In this document: piece by piece, positions 47,070 to 55,750 of the stretch | Numbering within the stretch: position 1 is the stretch's first letter | Layout of the letters: each line of letters starts with the position of its first letter | Assembly: GCF_014200435.1 (NCBI RefSeq) | Contig: NZ_JACHBR010000001.1 | Location: 6,204,001-6,268,000 of the forward strand | Direction: 5' to 3' | Source of the DNA: Sphaerisporangium krabiense | GTDB taxonomy: Bacteria; Actinomycetota; Actinomycetes; Streptosporangiales; Streptosporangiaceae | DNA length: 64,000 bases | Made by a program: the position numbers and the translations under genes | The notes under the pieces: generated by a model | Databases searched by the model: none | What the model was told of the DNA's origin: nothing | What the model saw: the letters and a program-made list of their open reading frames with translations, nothing else

Positions 47070-48029
47070 TCATGCGGCATGCTCGGCGCACAGGCAGTGA
47101 ATGCTCGGCGTGATCCACTCCTGGCCGGTCCAGTCGGGGTGTCGTTCGAGGAGGAGGGCGTGGACCTCGGCGGCGATCTCGGTGACGGCCATCGCGGAGT
47201 CGCGGCGGAGCCAGGTCTCGTCGCGGAGTTCGCGGAGGTAGTCGCGGACGGTTGTGAGGATCTCCGGGCCGCCGACATCGCCGTGGCCGGGGACGACCAC
47301 CCGGGGGGCGGAGGCGGCCAGCCGGTCCATCACCGACAGCCAGCGCACGCCGGAGACGTCCGTGTCGTGCGGGGGGAACCACGGGAAGATGGCGAACCGG
47401 CCCGTCTCGGCGAGGTCCCCGGTGAACAGCACGCCGGCGTCCGGCACCTCGATCACCTGGTCGCCCTTCGTGTGGCCCCGGCCGGTGGGCCGCAGCCGCA
47501 CGGTCCGGCCGCCGAGGTCCAGGTCGTACCCGTCGTCGTAGACCACGTCGGGGGTGGGCACGTGGACGCCGTCGAGGCGGCGGGCGATCGGCCCGCCGAA
47601 ACCCCGGAACATTTCCAGGTAGCCCGGCCCTTTCGTCCGCAGGTCGTCCGCCTGCGCGCGATTGACCAGGTACGTGGCCTCGCCGGCGAAGACCTGGGCG
47701 CCGCCGGCGTGTTCGGGGTGGAAGTGCGTCGTGGTCAGGTACAGGCGGCGGCCCTTGGCGACCTCGGCCGCGAAGGCGAGGACCTGTTCGGCGTTGGCGA
47801 CGCCGATGCCCGTCTCGACGACCAGGACGGCCTCCGCGCCGCCGATGACGCCGATGTTGGGCACCAGCCCGGCCCGATGGTCCGGGATCACCAGCAGGCC
47901 GGGGGCGATCTCCCGCGCGCCGGCGACCCGCACGGCGGGGTCGGGTATCGGTGAACCGGCGATCTCCGCGCCAGGATCGGGCACCGCTTCGCCGGTCGCC
48001 GGCACGTTGGTCATGGGGTCGTGGGTCAT
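47070..48029 (-). CDS. Metallo-beta-lactamase-fold hydrolase
   Basis: 319 residues. Metal sites: HFHPEH (usual HxHxDH but with Glu in place of Asp), His in GHTKGDQ, Asp in FTGDLAET and His in VPGHGDV. The Glu substitution is conservative. Family members hydrolyse lactones, thioesters, beta-lactams or sulphate esters. ATG at 48029 (MTHDPMTN) is a compromise; GGAG ends only one base before it, and longer in-frame starts run into the shared regulatory region. It diverges from a LysR gene, which probably controls it. Confidence 0.8.
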   Translation of the reverse strand: MTHDPMTNVPATGEAVPDPGAEIAGSPIPDPAVRVAGAREIAPGLLVIPDHRAGLVPNIGVIGGAEAVLVVETGIGVANAEQVLAFAAEVAKGRRLYLTTTHFHPEHAGGAQVFAGEATYLVNRAQADDLRTKGPGYLEMFRGFGGPIARRLDGVHVPTPDVVYDDGYDLDLGGRTVRLRPTGRGHTKGDQVIEVPDAGVLFTGDLAETGRFAIFPWFPPHDTDVSGVRWLSVMDRLAASAPRVVVPGHGDVGGPEILTTVRDYLRELRDETWLRRDSAMAVTEIAAEVHALLLERHPDWTGQEWITPSIHCLCAEHAA

Positions 48030-48083
48030 GCTCCGATTCGACCGCCGGCCCGGCCCGGTCGTCCAAGTCCCGTTAGGTGGCGG

Positions 48084-48102
48084 CGATACCGTACGGGTAT
48101 CG
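48084..48102. promoter_or_regulatory. LysR-type operator candidate in a divergent region
   Basis: CGATACC-GTACG-GGTATCG is a perfect inverted repeat with seven-base arms, nine bases before the LysR ATG, in the 82-base gap between the divergent MBL and LysR genes. LysR-type proteins commonly bind such sites and repress their own gene. Confidence 0.55.
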
Positions 48103-48111
48103 TCGCCGGTC

Positions 48112-48963
48112 ATGGAGCTACGCACGCTGCGCTATTTCGTGGCCGTCGCAGAGGAACTCCACTTCGGCCGGGCCGCCGCCCGGCTGTACATGAGCCAGCC
48201 GCCGCTGAGCCGGGCGATCAGGCGGCTGGAGGCCGACGTCGGCGCCGTCCTGCTGCACCGCTCCGCCGCCGGCGTCACGCTCACCCCCGCCGGGACGGTG
48301 CTGCTGGACGAGGCCCGCACCCTGCTCGACCAGGCCGATCGGATACGCGTGCGAGTGGCGGTGGCGGCCGGGGCCGCGACCATCACCGTCGGCATCCTGG
48401 GCGACGGCTCCGACCCGGGCGCGGCACGGCTGGCCGCCGCGTACCGCCGGCGGCATCCGGGCGTCGAGGTCCGCGTCCGCGAGACCGACCTGACCGACCC
48501 GACGTGCGGGCTGCGCGCCGGGCTCGTCGACGTCGCCCTGACCCGCGGGCCGTTCGAGGAGACCGGCCTGACGGTGCGCGAGCTGCGCGCCGACCCGGTG
48601 GGCGCGGTGCTGCGCGCCGACGACCCGCTGGCCCGCCGCGACCGCCTGAGGGTGGCCGACCTGGCCGGCCGGCGCTGGTTCCAGTTCCCGGACGGCACCG
48701 ACCCGCTCTGGCGGTCGTACTGGAACGGCGGCGAGCCTCGCGAGGGCCCGGTGGTGCGCGCCGTCCAGGAGTGCCTGCAGGCGGTGCTCTGGAACGGCAC
48801 GGTCGGCATGAGCCCGCTCGGCCACGAACCCCCCGACCTGCTGACCGTGGTGCCGCTGGCCGACATGGCGCCGAGCCGCGTGGTGGTGGCGTGGAAGGCG
48901 GGCGACGCCAACCCCCTGATCCGCTCGTTCGTCCAGATCGCGACGGCCGCCTACCGCGACTGA
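48112..48963 (+). CDS. LysR-family transcriptional regulator
   Basis: 283 residues. N-terminal winged helix (MELRTLRYFVAVAEELHFGRAA, SQPPLSRAIRRLEADVG), then a substrate-binding-like effector domain, a little short at its end compared with the usual 300. It diverges from the MBL-fold gene and probably regulates it. Confidence 0.87.
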   Translation: MELRTLRYFVAVAEELHFGRAAARLYMSQPPLSRAIRRLEADVGAVLLHRSAAGVTLTPAGTVLLDEARTLLDQADRIRVRVAVAAGAATITVGILGDGSDPGAARLAAAYRRRHPGVEVRVRETDLTDPTCGLRAGLVDVALTRGPFEETGLTVRELRADPVGAVLRADDPLARRDRLRVADLAGRRWFQFPDGTDPLWRSYWNGGEPREGPVVRAVQECLQAVLWNGTVGMSPLGHEPPDLLTVVPLADMAPSRVVVAWKAGDANPLIRSFVQIATAAYRD

Positions 48964-49109
48964 GCGCCCTGCCGGCGGGCGCACCACGCGCCCTGAACGC
49001 CGCCACAGGGCCCGGCGCGGTGGTGGTGCCGGCTGTACCGGCCGGCTCCAGCGTGCGGGATCGATCACGAACCGCTCCCCGGCGACATGCTGGACGGCGT
49101 CGCGAACGC

Positions 49110-49334
49110 ACGCCGAGCAGGGAGATCCCCGATGGGCGGCGTCGACCCCGTCCACTCGCGGCGCGGCGCCCGAGCCGGCCGGATGCCGTCGCGGCTGGTC
49201 CGGTAGAACTTGCGGGGCCGCGACTCGGTGGTGTCCCACTCGCTGGTGAGCAGACCCTGGCTCTCCAGTCGGCGCAGCAGCGGGTAGAGGGTGTTGGCCG
49301 CGACCGGCAGCGTGGTCAGCCCGGCACATTTCAT
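49110..49334 (-). pseudogene. PadR-family regulator fragment
   Basis: The frame encodes the recognition part of a PadR winged helix (VAANTLYPLLRRLESQGLL, SEWDTTESRPRKFYRTS). The family's N-terminal helix is missing, because the frame starts in mid-domain, and the usual C-terminal helix region is not recognisable after YRTSRDG. Position and loss of both ends indicate decay. The 444-base stretch 48964-49407 holds nothing else I recognise. Confidence 0.55.
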
Positions 49335-49407
49335 GACCCATACCCCGAGCGCGGTCCGCGTACGCCGTCGGCCCCGGCCCCATGGCCTGCCCGTCTAGGG
49401 TGGGCGC

Positions 49408-50556
49408 ATGGCCGAACGGCGTCCCTTGATCGCGCGCAGGCTGCGACCGGGACACTGGGTCGCCGTCGACGCGTTCGCGGCGGTTGTCCTGGCCGCCGGG
49501 TTCTCGGTGTCGGCGGTGCTGGTGCCGGAGTCCGCCCGGGTGCCGCCGTATCCGGCCGTGCCGGTGATCGCGCTGGCCTGCCTGCCCCTGGCAGGGCGGC
49601 GCCGGTGGCCGGTGCCGGTCTGCGCGCTGGTCCTGGGGGCGGCGATGTTCGCGCCGTTCGCCGGGTGGGAGGAGGCGTTCGTGCCCTTGGCGGTCGCGCT
49701 GCACGCGGTGGCGCTGCTGGAGGCACGCCGGACGGCGGTGGCGGCGCTGGTGGCCGCGCTGGCGGTGACCGCCGCCGGCGCCGCGATCGGCTCGCCCTCG
49801 TGGACGGAGGCGGTGCCGGGGTGCGGATTCGCCTGGCTGGCGCTCGGTCTGGCGTGGACCGTCGGGCTTGCCGTACGGGAGCAGCGCGCGTACGCCGCGC
49901 AGGCCGTCGCACGGTCGGCGCAGGCCGCGGTTACGGCGGAACGGCTGCGCATGGCTCGTGACGTGCACGACGTCGTCGCCCACAGCATGGGCCTGATCTC
50001 CATGCGGGCCGGCATCGCCAACCACGTCGCCGCCACGCATCCCGAGGAGGCGGGTGAGGCCCTGGCGATCATCGAGGAGACCAGCAGGAAGGCGCTGGCG
50101 GACCTGCGCAGCCTCCTCGGTCTGCTCCGGGACGCCTCAGGGGACCGTGACGGTCCGCCGTACACGCCGGACTCGCTGCGCGAGCTGGTCGCGGCGATTC
50201 CGGCCGGCGACGTACGGGTGGAGCTCGACATCGAGCCCGGTCTCACGCTCGGCGACGAGGCGGCCCTCGTCGTCTATCGCCTCGTGCAGGAGTCGCTGAC
50301 CAACGTGCTCAGACACGCCGGCCCGGCCCGATGCCGGGTGGCCGTCGGCATCCGGGCGGAGCGTGAGCTGGTGGTCGAGGTCGTCGACGACGGTCGCGGG
50401 GGTGCGCCGCGTGCGGGGGGTCACGGGCTGGCCGGGCTGGAGGAGCGGGTGATCCTTTACGGGGGAACGTTCTCGGCGGGACCGGAGCCCGGAGGTGGCT
50501 TCGGCGTTCGCGCGAGGCTGCCGTTGCCAGGCGGTTCCGGGGAGGCCGAGAGGTGA
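49408..50556 (+). CDS. Sensor histidine kinase, NarL type (HisKA_3)
   Basis: 382 residues. About five membrane helices (residues 15-155) are followed by the phosphoacceptor helix MARDVHDVVAHSMGL and an ATPase domain with ESLTNVLRHA and VVDDGRGG. It overlaps the response regulator gene by four bases. The signal is unknown. Confidence 0.9.
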   Translation: MAERRPLIARRLRPGHWVAVDAFAAVVLAAGFSVSAVLVPESARVPPYPAVPVIALACLPLAGRRRWPVPVCALVLGAAMFAPFAGWEEAFVPLAVALHAVALLEARRTAVAALVAALAVTAAGAAIGSPSWTEAVPGCGFAWLALGLAWTVGLAVREQRAYAAQAVARSAQAAVTAERLRMARDVHDVVAHSMGLISMRAGIANHVAATHPEEAGEALAIIEETSRKALADLRSLLGLLRDASGDRDGPPYTPDSLRELVAAIPAGDVRVELDIEPGLTLGDEAALVVYRLVQESLTNVLRHAGPARCRVAVGIRAERELVVEVVDDGRGGAPRAGGHGLAGLEERVILYGGTFSAGPEPGGGFGVRARLPLPGGSGEAER

Positions 50557-51269
50557 GCACGTTCACGGTGCTGGTCGCCGAGGACCAGGCGTTGCTGCGC
50601 GCGGGGCTGCGCAGGCTGATCGACACCGCCCCCGACCTGGAGACCGTCGGCGAGGCCGGGACGGGGGAGCAGGCTGTGGAGGCGGCCCTGCGCCTCCGGC
50701 CCGACCTGGTGCTCATGGACGTCCGCATGCCCGGCCTCGACGGGATCAAGGCCACCGAGCTGATCCGGGCCGACCCGGTGACCGCCGGGACGCGGGTGGT
50801 GATGCTGACCACGTTCGATCTCGACGAGTACGTCTATGGGGCGTTGCGGGCCGGAGCCAGCGGATTCCTGCTGAAGGACACCCGGCCGGGCGACCTGCTG
50901 GAGGCGCTGCGCATCGTGGCGGAAGGACAGGCGCTGCTGGCCCCGTCGGTCACCACGCGACTGATCGGCGAGTTCGCCCGGCGCGAGCCCACCGGAATCC
51001 CGGCCCGGCTGGCGGCGAGGCTGACCCGGCTGTCCGGCCGGGAGCGGGAGGTGCTCTCGCTGGTGGCTCGAGGGCTGACCAACCCGCAGATCGCCGAGCG
51101 ACTCGGCATCGGGCAGGCGACGGTCAAGACCCATGTCCGCAGCCTCCTGGCCAAGCTCGCCGCGCACGACCGGGCGCAACTCGTCATCGCCGCCTACGAG
51201 GGCGGCGTGGTCACGGCCGACAGGCAGGTGCCGTCAGCGGCGGTAAGAGACCTCGGGGAAGGCGGCTGA
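50553..51269 (+). CDS. LuxR/NarL-family response regulator
   Basis: 238 residues. Receiver domain with phosphorylated Asp in LMDVRMPGLDG and C-terminal LuxR helix-turn-helix (LSGREREVLSLVARGLTNPQIAERL, VKTHVRSLL). GTG at 50553 overlaps the kinase stop. The 3' end runs 36 bases into the convergent lipoprotein gene. Confidence 0.92.
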   Translation: MSTFTVLVAEDQALLRAGLRRLIDTAPDLETVGEAGTGEQAVEAALRLRPDLVLMDVRMPGLDGIKATELIRADPVTAGTRVVMLTTFDLDEYVYGALRAGASGFLLKDTRPGDLLEALRIVAEGQALLAPSVTTRLIGEFARREPTGIPARLAARLTRLSGREREVLSLVARGLTNPQIAERLGIGQATVKTHVRSLLAKLAAHDRAQLVIAAYEGGVVTADRQVPSAAVRDLGEGG

Positions 51270-52367
51270 CGGGCCCCGCAGCAACGCCTGCGGACGGCCG
51301 CGCAGGTTCTGCTCGAAGAAGGCCGGCGGGTAGGCGCGCTGGAAGGCCAGCGCCCGCTCGGCCGGGATCGTGCCGACGACCTCCTTGAGCTGCTCCTTTC
51401 CCAGCCCCAGCGGCTCGGCCGCCATGGGGATGAGCAGGGCGTCGTCGCCGAAGGAGTTGTGCGCCGCCCCCTTGAGCGTCACGTTGAGCCGCCAGCCCCG
51501 CAATCCATCCCAGAAGGTGCGCAGCGTCGGATTGGTCGCCATGCCGCCTTTCCCGTCGGTGTCGACCACCATGTACGGCCGGTCGAGACCGGACTGCGCG
51601 ACCTTGCCGAAGACGGCGCCGTCCAGGCCGAGCCCGGCCTTGATCCGAGGGTCGGCGTACATGGCGGAGGAGGTGGCCGCGCCGCCGAGCGAATGCCCGA
51701 ACATTCCGATCCGCGCCAGGTCGAAGAGCGGCTTCCCGTCACGGCCGGGCAGCTTCTCCTCCAGGGAGGGCAGGCTGTCCAGGACGAAACGCACGTCGGC
51801 CACCCGGACGTCGACCGCCTTGGCGAAGTCGGTCAGCTCGACGCCCGCCTCCACCCGGCCGCCGGGGAACTCCACCACCGCCGCGTCATAGGGGTGATCG
51901 ACGGTGACCACCGCGTATCCCCGGCTGGCCAGCTCCTCGACGACGCCGGTCCCGTACGCGCGCGAGGCGTTGGCGCCCGGCGAGTACAGGACGACCGGCA
52001 GTCTGCCCAGGCTCGTGTCGGCGGGCGCGCCTTCGTGGCCGTCGGTCCTGTCCAGTAACACCGAGCCCGGCTCCAGGTCGTTCATCTCCAGGTACCGCTC
52101 CGCCGCCGCCTTCGGCATCCAGGGGGCGACCGGGTGGGCCTGCACGTCCCGGGCCGGGTACCACAGGCTGACCATCAGCTCCCGCTTCCTGCCGGAGCCG
52201 TTCCAGGGATCCGGGCGGGACTGATCGACCAGGTGGACCGAGACGGTCCCCACCGGATGCGGTCCCGTCGGCTTTGGCACCGTCAGGCGCTGCGGCGGGA
52301 TGGAGCCGCATCCGGCCAGAGCGAGGACCAGGGCGGTGATGATGAGTGCGCGTTTCACCTCATTCAC
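51234..52367 (-). CDS. Lipoprotein alpha/beta hydrolase (PAF-acetylhydrolase-like)
   Basis: 377 residues. The N-terminus (KRALIITALVLALAGC) is a lipoprotein signal with lipobox Cys. The catalytic Ser is in GHSLGGAA, and His is probably in GAAHNSFGDD. The sequence VVLYSPGANASRAYGTGVVEELASRG is typical of the platelet-activating-factor acetylhydrolase-like family. The start is uncertain: GTG at 52367 is chosen because it opens the signal peptide; GTG at 52358 and TTG at 52421 are alternatives. Function: esterase or lipase outside the membrane. Confidence 0.8.
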   Translation of the reverse strand: MNEVKRALIITALVLALAGCGSIPPQRLTVPKPTGPHPVGTVSVHLVDQSRPDPWNGSGRKRELMVSLWYPARDVQAHPVAPWMPKAAAERYLEMNDLEPGSVLLDRTDGHEGAPADTSLGRLPVVLYSPGANASRAYGTGVVEELASRGYAVVTVDHPYDAAVVEFPGGRVEAGVELTDFAKAVDVRVADVRFVLDSLPSLEEKLPGRDGKPLFDLARIGMFGHSLGGAATSSAMYADPRIKAGLGLDGAVFGKVAQSGLDRPYMVVDTDGKGGMATNPTLRTFWDGLRGWRLNVTLKGAAHNSFGDDALLIPMAAEPLGLGKEQLKEVVGTIPAERALAFQRAYPPAFFEQNLRGRPQALLRGPSAAFPEVSYRR

Positions 52368-52860
52368 GGTGCCAGCCGGGTACCGCCGCCGCCTCTGGCG
52401 TGAGGAGGACCTCCCGCTCAACCCAGGAAGGTAGAGCCGGATGAGGATCGTTGTCAGGGATGGTGCTCACGAACGAACCGCGCCCGAGCCCAGGACCTGC
52501 CGGCGACCTGATCCATCACCATGGTGCTGACTGCTTTGGCCCTCGCCTGCGAACACGTGCCACGAAGGCACCCGCACGGCGGAGGTAGAAGATCACCCGT
52601 TGGTCCATGTCGGCTCCGTGATCACGGACTTCCAGCGTCGGCGCCATGTCTCCGCGCCGGTGACACCGAGCCGGCCTCGGTGTCACCGGCGCGGTCGTCT
52701 CGCTCTCTACGCCGCCGGCTCGTCGATTCCGGCCTTTCATCCGCCTCGGGCCAGGCCGTCGGCTCCTGCTCCGGAAGCGGCCAGAAGTACGATCTCGCCC
52801 GCCGTGAACCCTGCTTCCGGCCGGTGCCGCCGCCGTTCCCGGCCCGCACCATGGATGCCC
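52368..52860. other. 493-bp divergent region with strong palindromes
   Basis: No gene is assigned. A short minus-strand frame (about 52516-52647) has no recognisable match. It contains a 14-base perfect palindrome at 52615-52628 and an 18-base perfect stem at 52653-52693. Confidence 0.5.
52615..52693. promoter_or_regulatory. 14-base palindrome and 18-base hairpin upstream of divergent genes
   Basis: TCCGTGATCACGGA (52615-52628) is perfect. The second repeat has arms CGCGCCGGTGACACCGAG (52653-52670) and its complement at 52676-52693 with a five-base loop CCGGC. It lies between divergent genes, not convergent ones, so it may be an RNA structure or an operator and not a terminator. Confidence 0.5.
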
Positions 52861-54105
52861 ATGTCCCGTGAAGAACTCCCTCCGGACCACCGGCTCCGGC
52901 GACGCCCCGATGGGCCCCGGCCCGACGACCCCGCCACTCCCGTGCCGGATCCGCCCACGTCCGCCGGTCCCGTGCCGGGGTCGCCCGGTGCCGCTGCTCC
53001 TGTGTCAGGGGCGTCCGGTTCTGCCGCTCCCAGGGCGGGAGCGTTCGGTGTCGTCCCCGACGCGGAACGACCGGCCGCCGTCGCGGGAGAGCCGCGTCCG
53101 GGTGGGCGTGCCCGGATCGTGGCGCTGGACGTCGTCCGAGGGGTCGCGCTGTGCGGGATTCTCGTGGCCAACGTGAAGCCGATCGCGCACATGGTCCACG
53201 TCGGGTCGGCCGCCGAGCCGGTGGTGGCGGCGCGCGCGGACGACGGGTGGCTCGGGCTGGGGCTGTTCGTCGACCAGCGCTTCTTTCCGATCTTCTCGTT
53301 GCTGTTCGGCGTCGGGTTCTCGCTGCTGCTGGAGTCCGCGCGGGATCGTGCCGCGCGGCCGCGGCTCATCCTGGTGCGCCGGCTGCTGGCGCTGCTCGCC
53401 GTCGGTCTGGCGCACATGTTCCTGCTGTGGCGGGGCGACATCCTGACGATCTACGCCGTCGCCGGCCTGCTGGTGCTGCTGCCCTCGACGTGGCTGCCGC
53501 GCCGGGCCGTCGCGGTGCTGGCCGTGGTGCTCATCGCGGCGCCGCCGATCCTCGGCGCCAACGGCATCCCGCTGGTGCCGGGCCTGTTCCTGCTGGGCTC
53601 GGCGCTGACCAGGTACGGCGTGGTCGACCGGATCGAGCGCTCCACCCGCGTCCCGGCCGCGCTGGGCCTGCTCCTCGTGGCGGGCGCGGTGCCCGTCACG
53701 TGGCTGCAGATCCGGTCCGGGGCCTCGGGGGCGGACGGTTTCAGCTCCTGGTTCGGCCTCGCCGGGCTGCTGACGGCCGGCGTCTACGTGTGCGCGCTGC
53801 TGCTCCTGCTGCGGACGCCGCTCCGGCCGGCGCTCGTGGGCGTCTTCGCGCCGCTCGGCCGGATGGCGCTCACCAACTACCTGTCCGCCACGGTCCTGGT
53901 CCTGCTGGCCGCCCGCCTCGCCGGCGGCGACCCGGACGGCTGGTCCACGGCGACGGTGCTCCTGCTCGCCGCGGCGATCCTCCTCGCCCAGTGGGCGGCG
54001 TCCACGCGGTGGCTGCGCCGCCACCGCCAAGGCCCCCTGGAGTGGCTCTGGCGCTGGGCCACCTGGGCCCGCCGCCCGCCGCTGCGGCGGGGAACCGCTG
54101 GTTAG
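52861..54105 (+). CDS. DUF418-type membrane protein
   Basis: 414 residues. After a disordered Pro/Ala/Gly-rich N-terminus of about 80 residues come about ten membrane helices, with the start [18 protein letters not shown] and [18 protein letters not shown] and the DUF418-type C-terminal [15 protein letters not shown]. This family belongs to acyltransferase-3-like membrane proteins of unknown substrate. The start is uncertain (ATG at 52855 and 52861 are in frame; no clear ribosome site). It stands between the hairpin region and the tandem MFS genes. Confidence 0.75.
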   Translation: MSREELPPDHRLRRRPDGPRPDDPATPVPDPPTSAGPVPGSPGAAAPVSGASGSAAPRAGAFGVVPDAERPAAVAGEPRPGGRARIVALDVVRGVALCGILVANVKPIAHMVHVGSAAEPVVAARADDGWLGLGLFVDQRFFPIFSLLFGVGFSLLLESARDRAARPRLILVRRLLALLAVGLAHMFLLWRGDILTIYAVAGLLVLLPSTWLPRRAVAVLAVVLIAAPPILGANGIPLVPGLFLLGSALTRYGVVDRIERSTRVPAALGLLLVAGAVPVTWLQIRSGASGADGFSSWFGLAGLLTAGVYVCALLLLLRTPLRPALVGVFAPLGRMALTNYLSATVLVLLAARLAGGDPDGWSTATVLLLAAAILLAQWAASTRWLRRHRQGPLEWLWRWATWARRPPLRRGTAG

Positions 54106-54202
54106 GGCGGGGATCGGACGGGCAGTGGGTTCGCCATCATCGCTGCCGGGGCGGGCCTGTCGGGGGTCTGTTCCGGCATGCCTGGACGTGAGGCGGGTCG
54201 CC

Positions 54203-55654
54203 ATGGATAGTGTGCGCACGCTGGTGCCGGCGCGGCTGGATCGGTTGCCGTGGTCGGGGTTCCATACCCGGCTGGTGCTGGCGCTCGGGGTCGCGTGGGT
54301 GCTGGACGGCATGGAGATCACGATCGCCAGCGCGATCGGGTCGGTGCTGCAGGAGCGGCAGACGCTGGGGCTGACGGCCGTGGAGGTGGGCTTCACGGCG
54401 ACCGTCTACCTGATCGGCCAGGTGGCCGGCGCCCTGGTGTTCGGGCGGCTGTCGGACCGTTTCGGCAGGCGGAAGCTGTTCATCATCACCCTGGCCCTCT
54501 ACCTGGCGGCCAACGGCATCACGGCGTTCTCCCCGAACCTGGCGTTCCTGCTGTTCTTCCGGTTCTTCGCCGGAGCCGGCATCGGCGGCGAGTACGCGGC
54601 CATCCACTCGGCGATCGACGAGCTGATCCCGTCCCGCTACCGGGGCCGGGTGGACCTGGCCGTGAGCGGCACGTACTGGCTCGGCGCGATCATCGGCACG
54701 GCGAGCACCTACATCCTGCTGAACCCCGACCTCCTGCCCATCGACCTCGGCTGGCGCCTGGGCCTGCTGATCGGCCCGGTGCTGGGCGCGATGATCTGGG
54801 TGCTGCGCCGCCACCTGCCCGAGAGCCCGCGCTGGCTGCTCATGCACGGCAGGCACGAGGAGGCCGAGCAGGCGGCCGAGATGGTCGAGCGCGCGGTGGC
54901 CGAGAGCGGCAGGCCGCTCCCGCCGGTGGACGAGAGCAAGGCGATGGAACTGCGCCCGCACGGCTCGCCGACGTACCGGGAGATCCTCAAGGTCGTCTTC
55001 CGCGAGTACCCGACCCGTACGATCCTCGGCCTGACCATGATGATCAGCCAGTCGTTCCTCTACAACGCCATCTTCTTCACCTACGTCATCGTGCTCGGCG
55101 CCTTCTACGGCGTCTCGGCGAGCGACGCCTCCAAGTTCATGCTGGCCTTCGCCGTCGGCAACCTGGCGGGCCCGTTCGTGCTCGGCCACCTGTTCGACAC
55201 GGTGGGACGCCGGGTGATGATCACCAGTACCTATGTCACGTCGGGGGTGCTGCTGGCGATCACGGGCTGGATGTTCAAGGAGGGCATGCTCACCGCGACC
55301 ACCCAGACGATCCTGTGGTCGGTGATCTTCTTCATCGCCTCGGCGGCGGCCAGTTCGGGCTATCTGACCGTCAGCGAGCTGTTCCCGCTGGAGATCAGGG
55401 CGCTGGCGATCGCGCTGTTCTTCTCGGTGGCGCAGGGGTTCGGCGCGCTCGGCCCGACGATCTTCGGCGCGCTGATCGGCGACCAGGACCACCCCGACCC
55501 CACCCGCCTGTTCTACGGCTACCTGTTCGCCTCGGCGCTGATGGTGGCGGGCGGCGTGGTGGCGTGGTTCTTCGCGGTGAACGCCGAACGCCGCTCCCTG
55601 GAGGACCTGGCGCCGTCGCTGTCCATGCGCGACGCCCGGCACGCCACCACCTGA
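54203..55654 (+). CDS. MFS transporter, tandem copy A (sugar/metabolite porter type)
   Basis: 483 residues with about 12 membrane helices. Marks of the sugar-porter type are GRLSDRFGRRKLF, GIGGEYAAIHSAIDELIPSR and LPESPRWLL. The central loop between helices 6 and 7 is long and charged. ATG at 54203 has GAGGCGG upstream; GTG at 54188 is in frame. It is very like copy B, which starts 97 bases downstream of its stop. Confidence 0.9.
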   Translation: MDSVRTLVPARLDRLPWSGFHTRLVLALGVAWVLDGMEITIASAIGSVLQERQTLGLTAVEVGFTATVYLIGQVAGALVFGRLSDRFGRRKLFIITLALYLAANGITAFSPNLAFLLFFRFFAGAGIGGEYAAIHSAIDELIPSRYRGRVDLAVSGTYWLGAIIGTASTYILLNPDLLPIDLGWRLGLLIGPVLGAMIWVLRRHLPESPRWLLMHGRHEEAEQAAEMVERAVAESGRPLPPVDESKAMELRPHGSPTYREILKVVFREYPTRTILGLTMMISQSFLYNAIFFTYVIVLGAFYGVSASDASKFMLAFAVGNLAGPFVLGHLFDTVGRRVMITSTYVTSGVLLAITGWMFKEGMLTATTQTILWSVIFFIASAAASSGYLTVSELFPLEIRALAIALFFSVAQGFGALGPTIFGALIGDQDHPDPTRLFYGYLFASALMVAGGVVAWFFAVNAERRSLEDLAPSLSMRDARHATT

Positions 55655-55663
55655 GGACAGGCC

Positions 55664-55694
55664 ACGGCTCCGGCGCCGCGCGCGCCGGAGCCGT
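55664..55694 (+). terminator. Hairpin after MFS copy A
   Basis: ACGGCTCCGGCG (55664-55675) pairs with 55683-55694, 12 bases perfect, loop seven. A second palindrome overlaps its end. Confidence 0.6.
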
Positions 55695-55712
55695 CCCGCA
55701 CCGGTGCGGGAC
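55693..55712. terminator. Perfect 20-base palindrome between the MFS copies
   Basis: GTCCCGCACC followed directly by its reverse complement GGTGCGGGAC. Together with the previous hairpin it separates the two MFS genes, so they may be transcribed apart. Confidence 0.5.
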
Positions 55713-55750
55713 CGGGCGTCCAGGGTGATCGGCCGATACGCTGGGTGATC

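Noticed and set aside
52516-52647. A small minus-strand frame ending [11 protein letters not shown]
   Set aside because: No recognisable family and no ribosome site; it also overlaps the palindrome region, so it was left as unexplained sequence.
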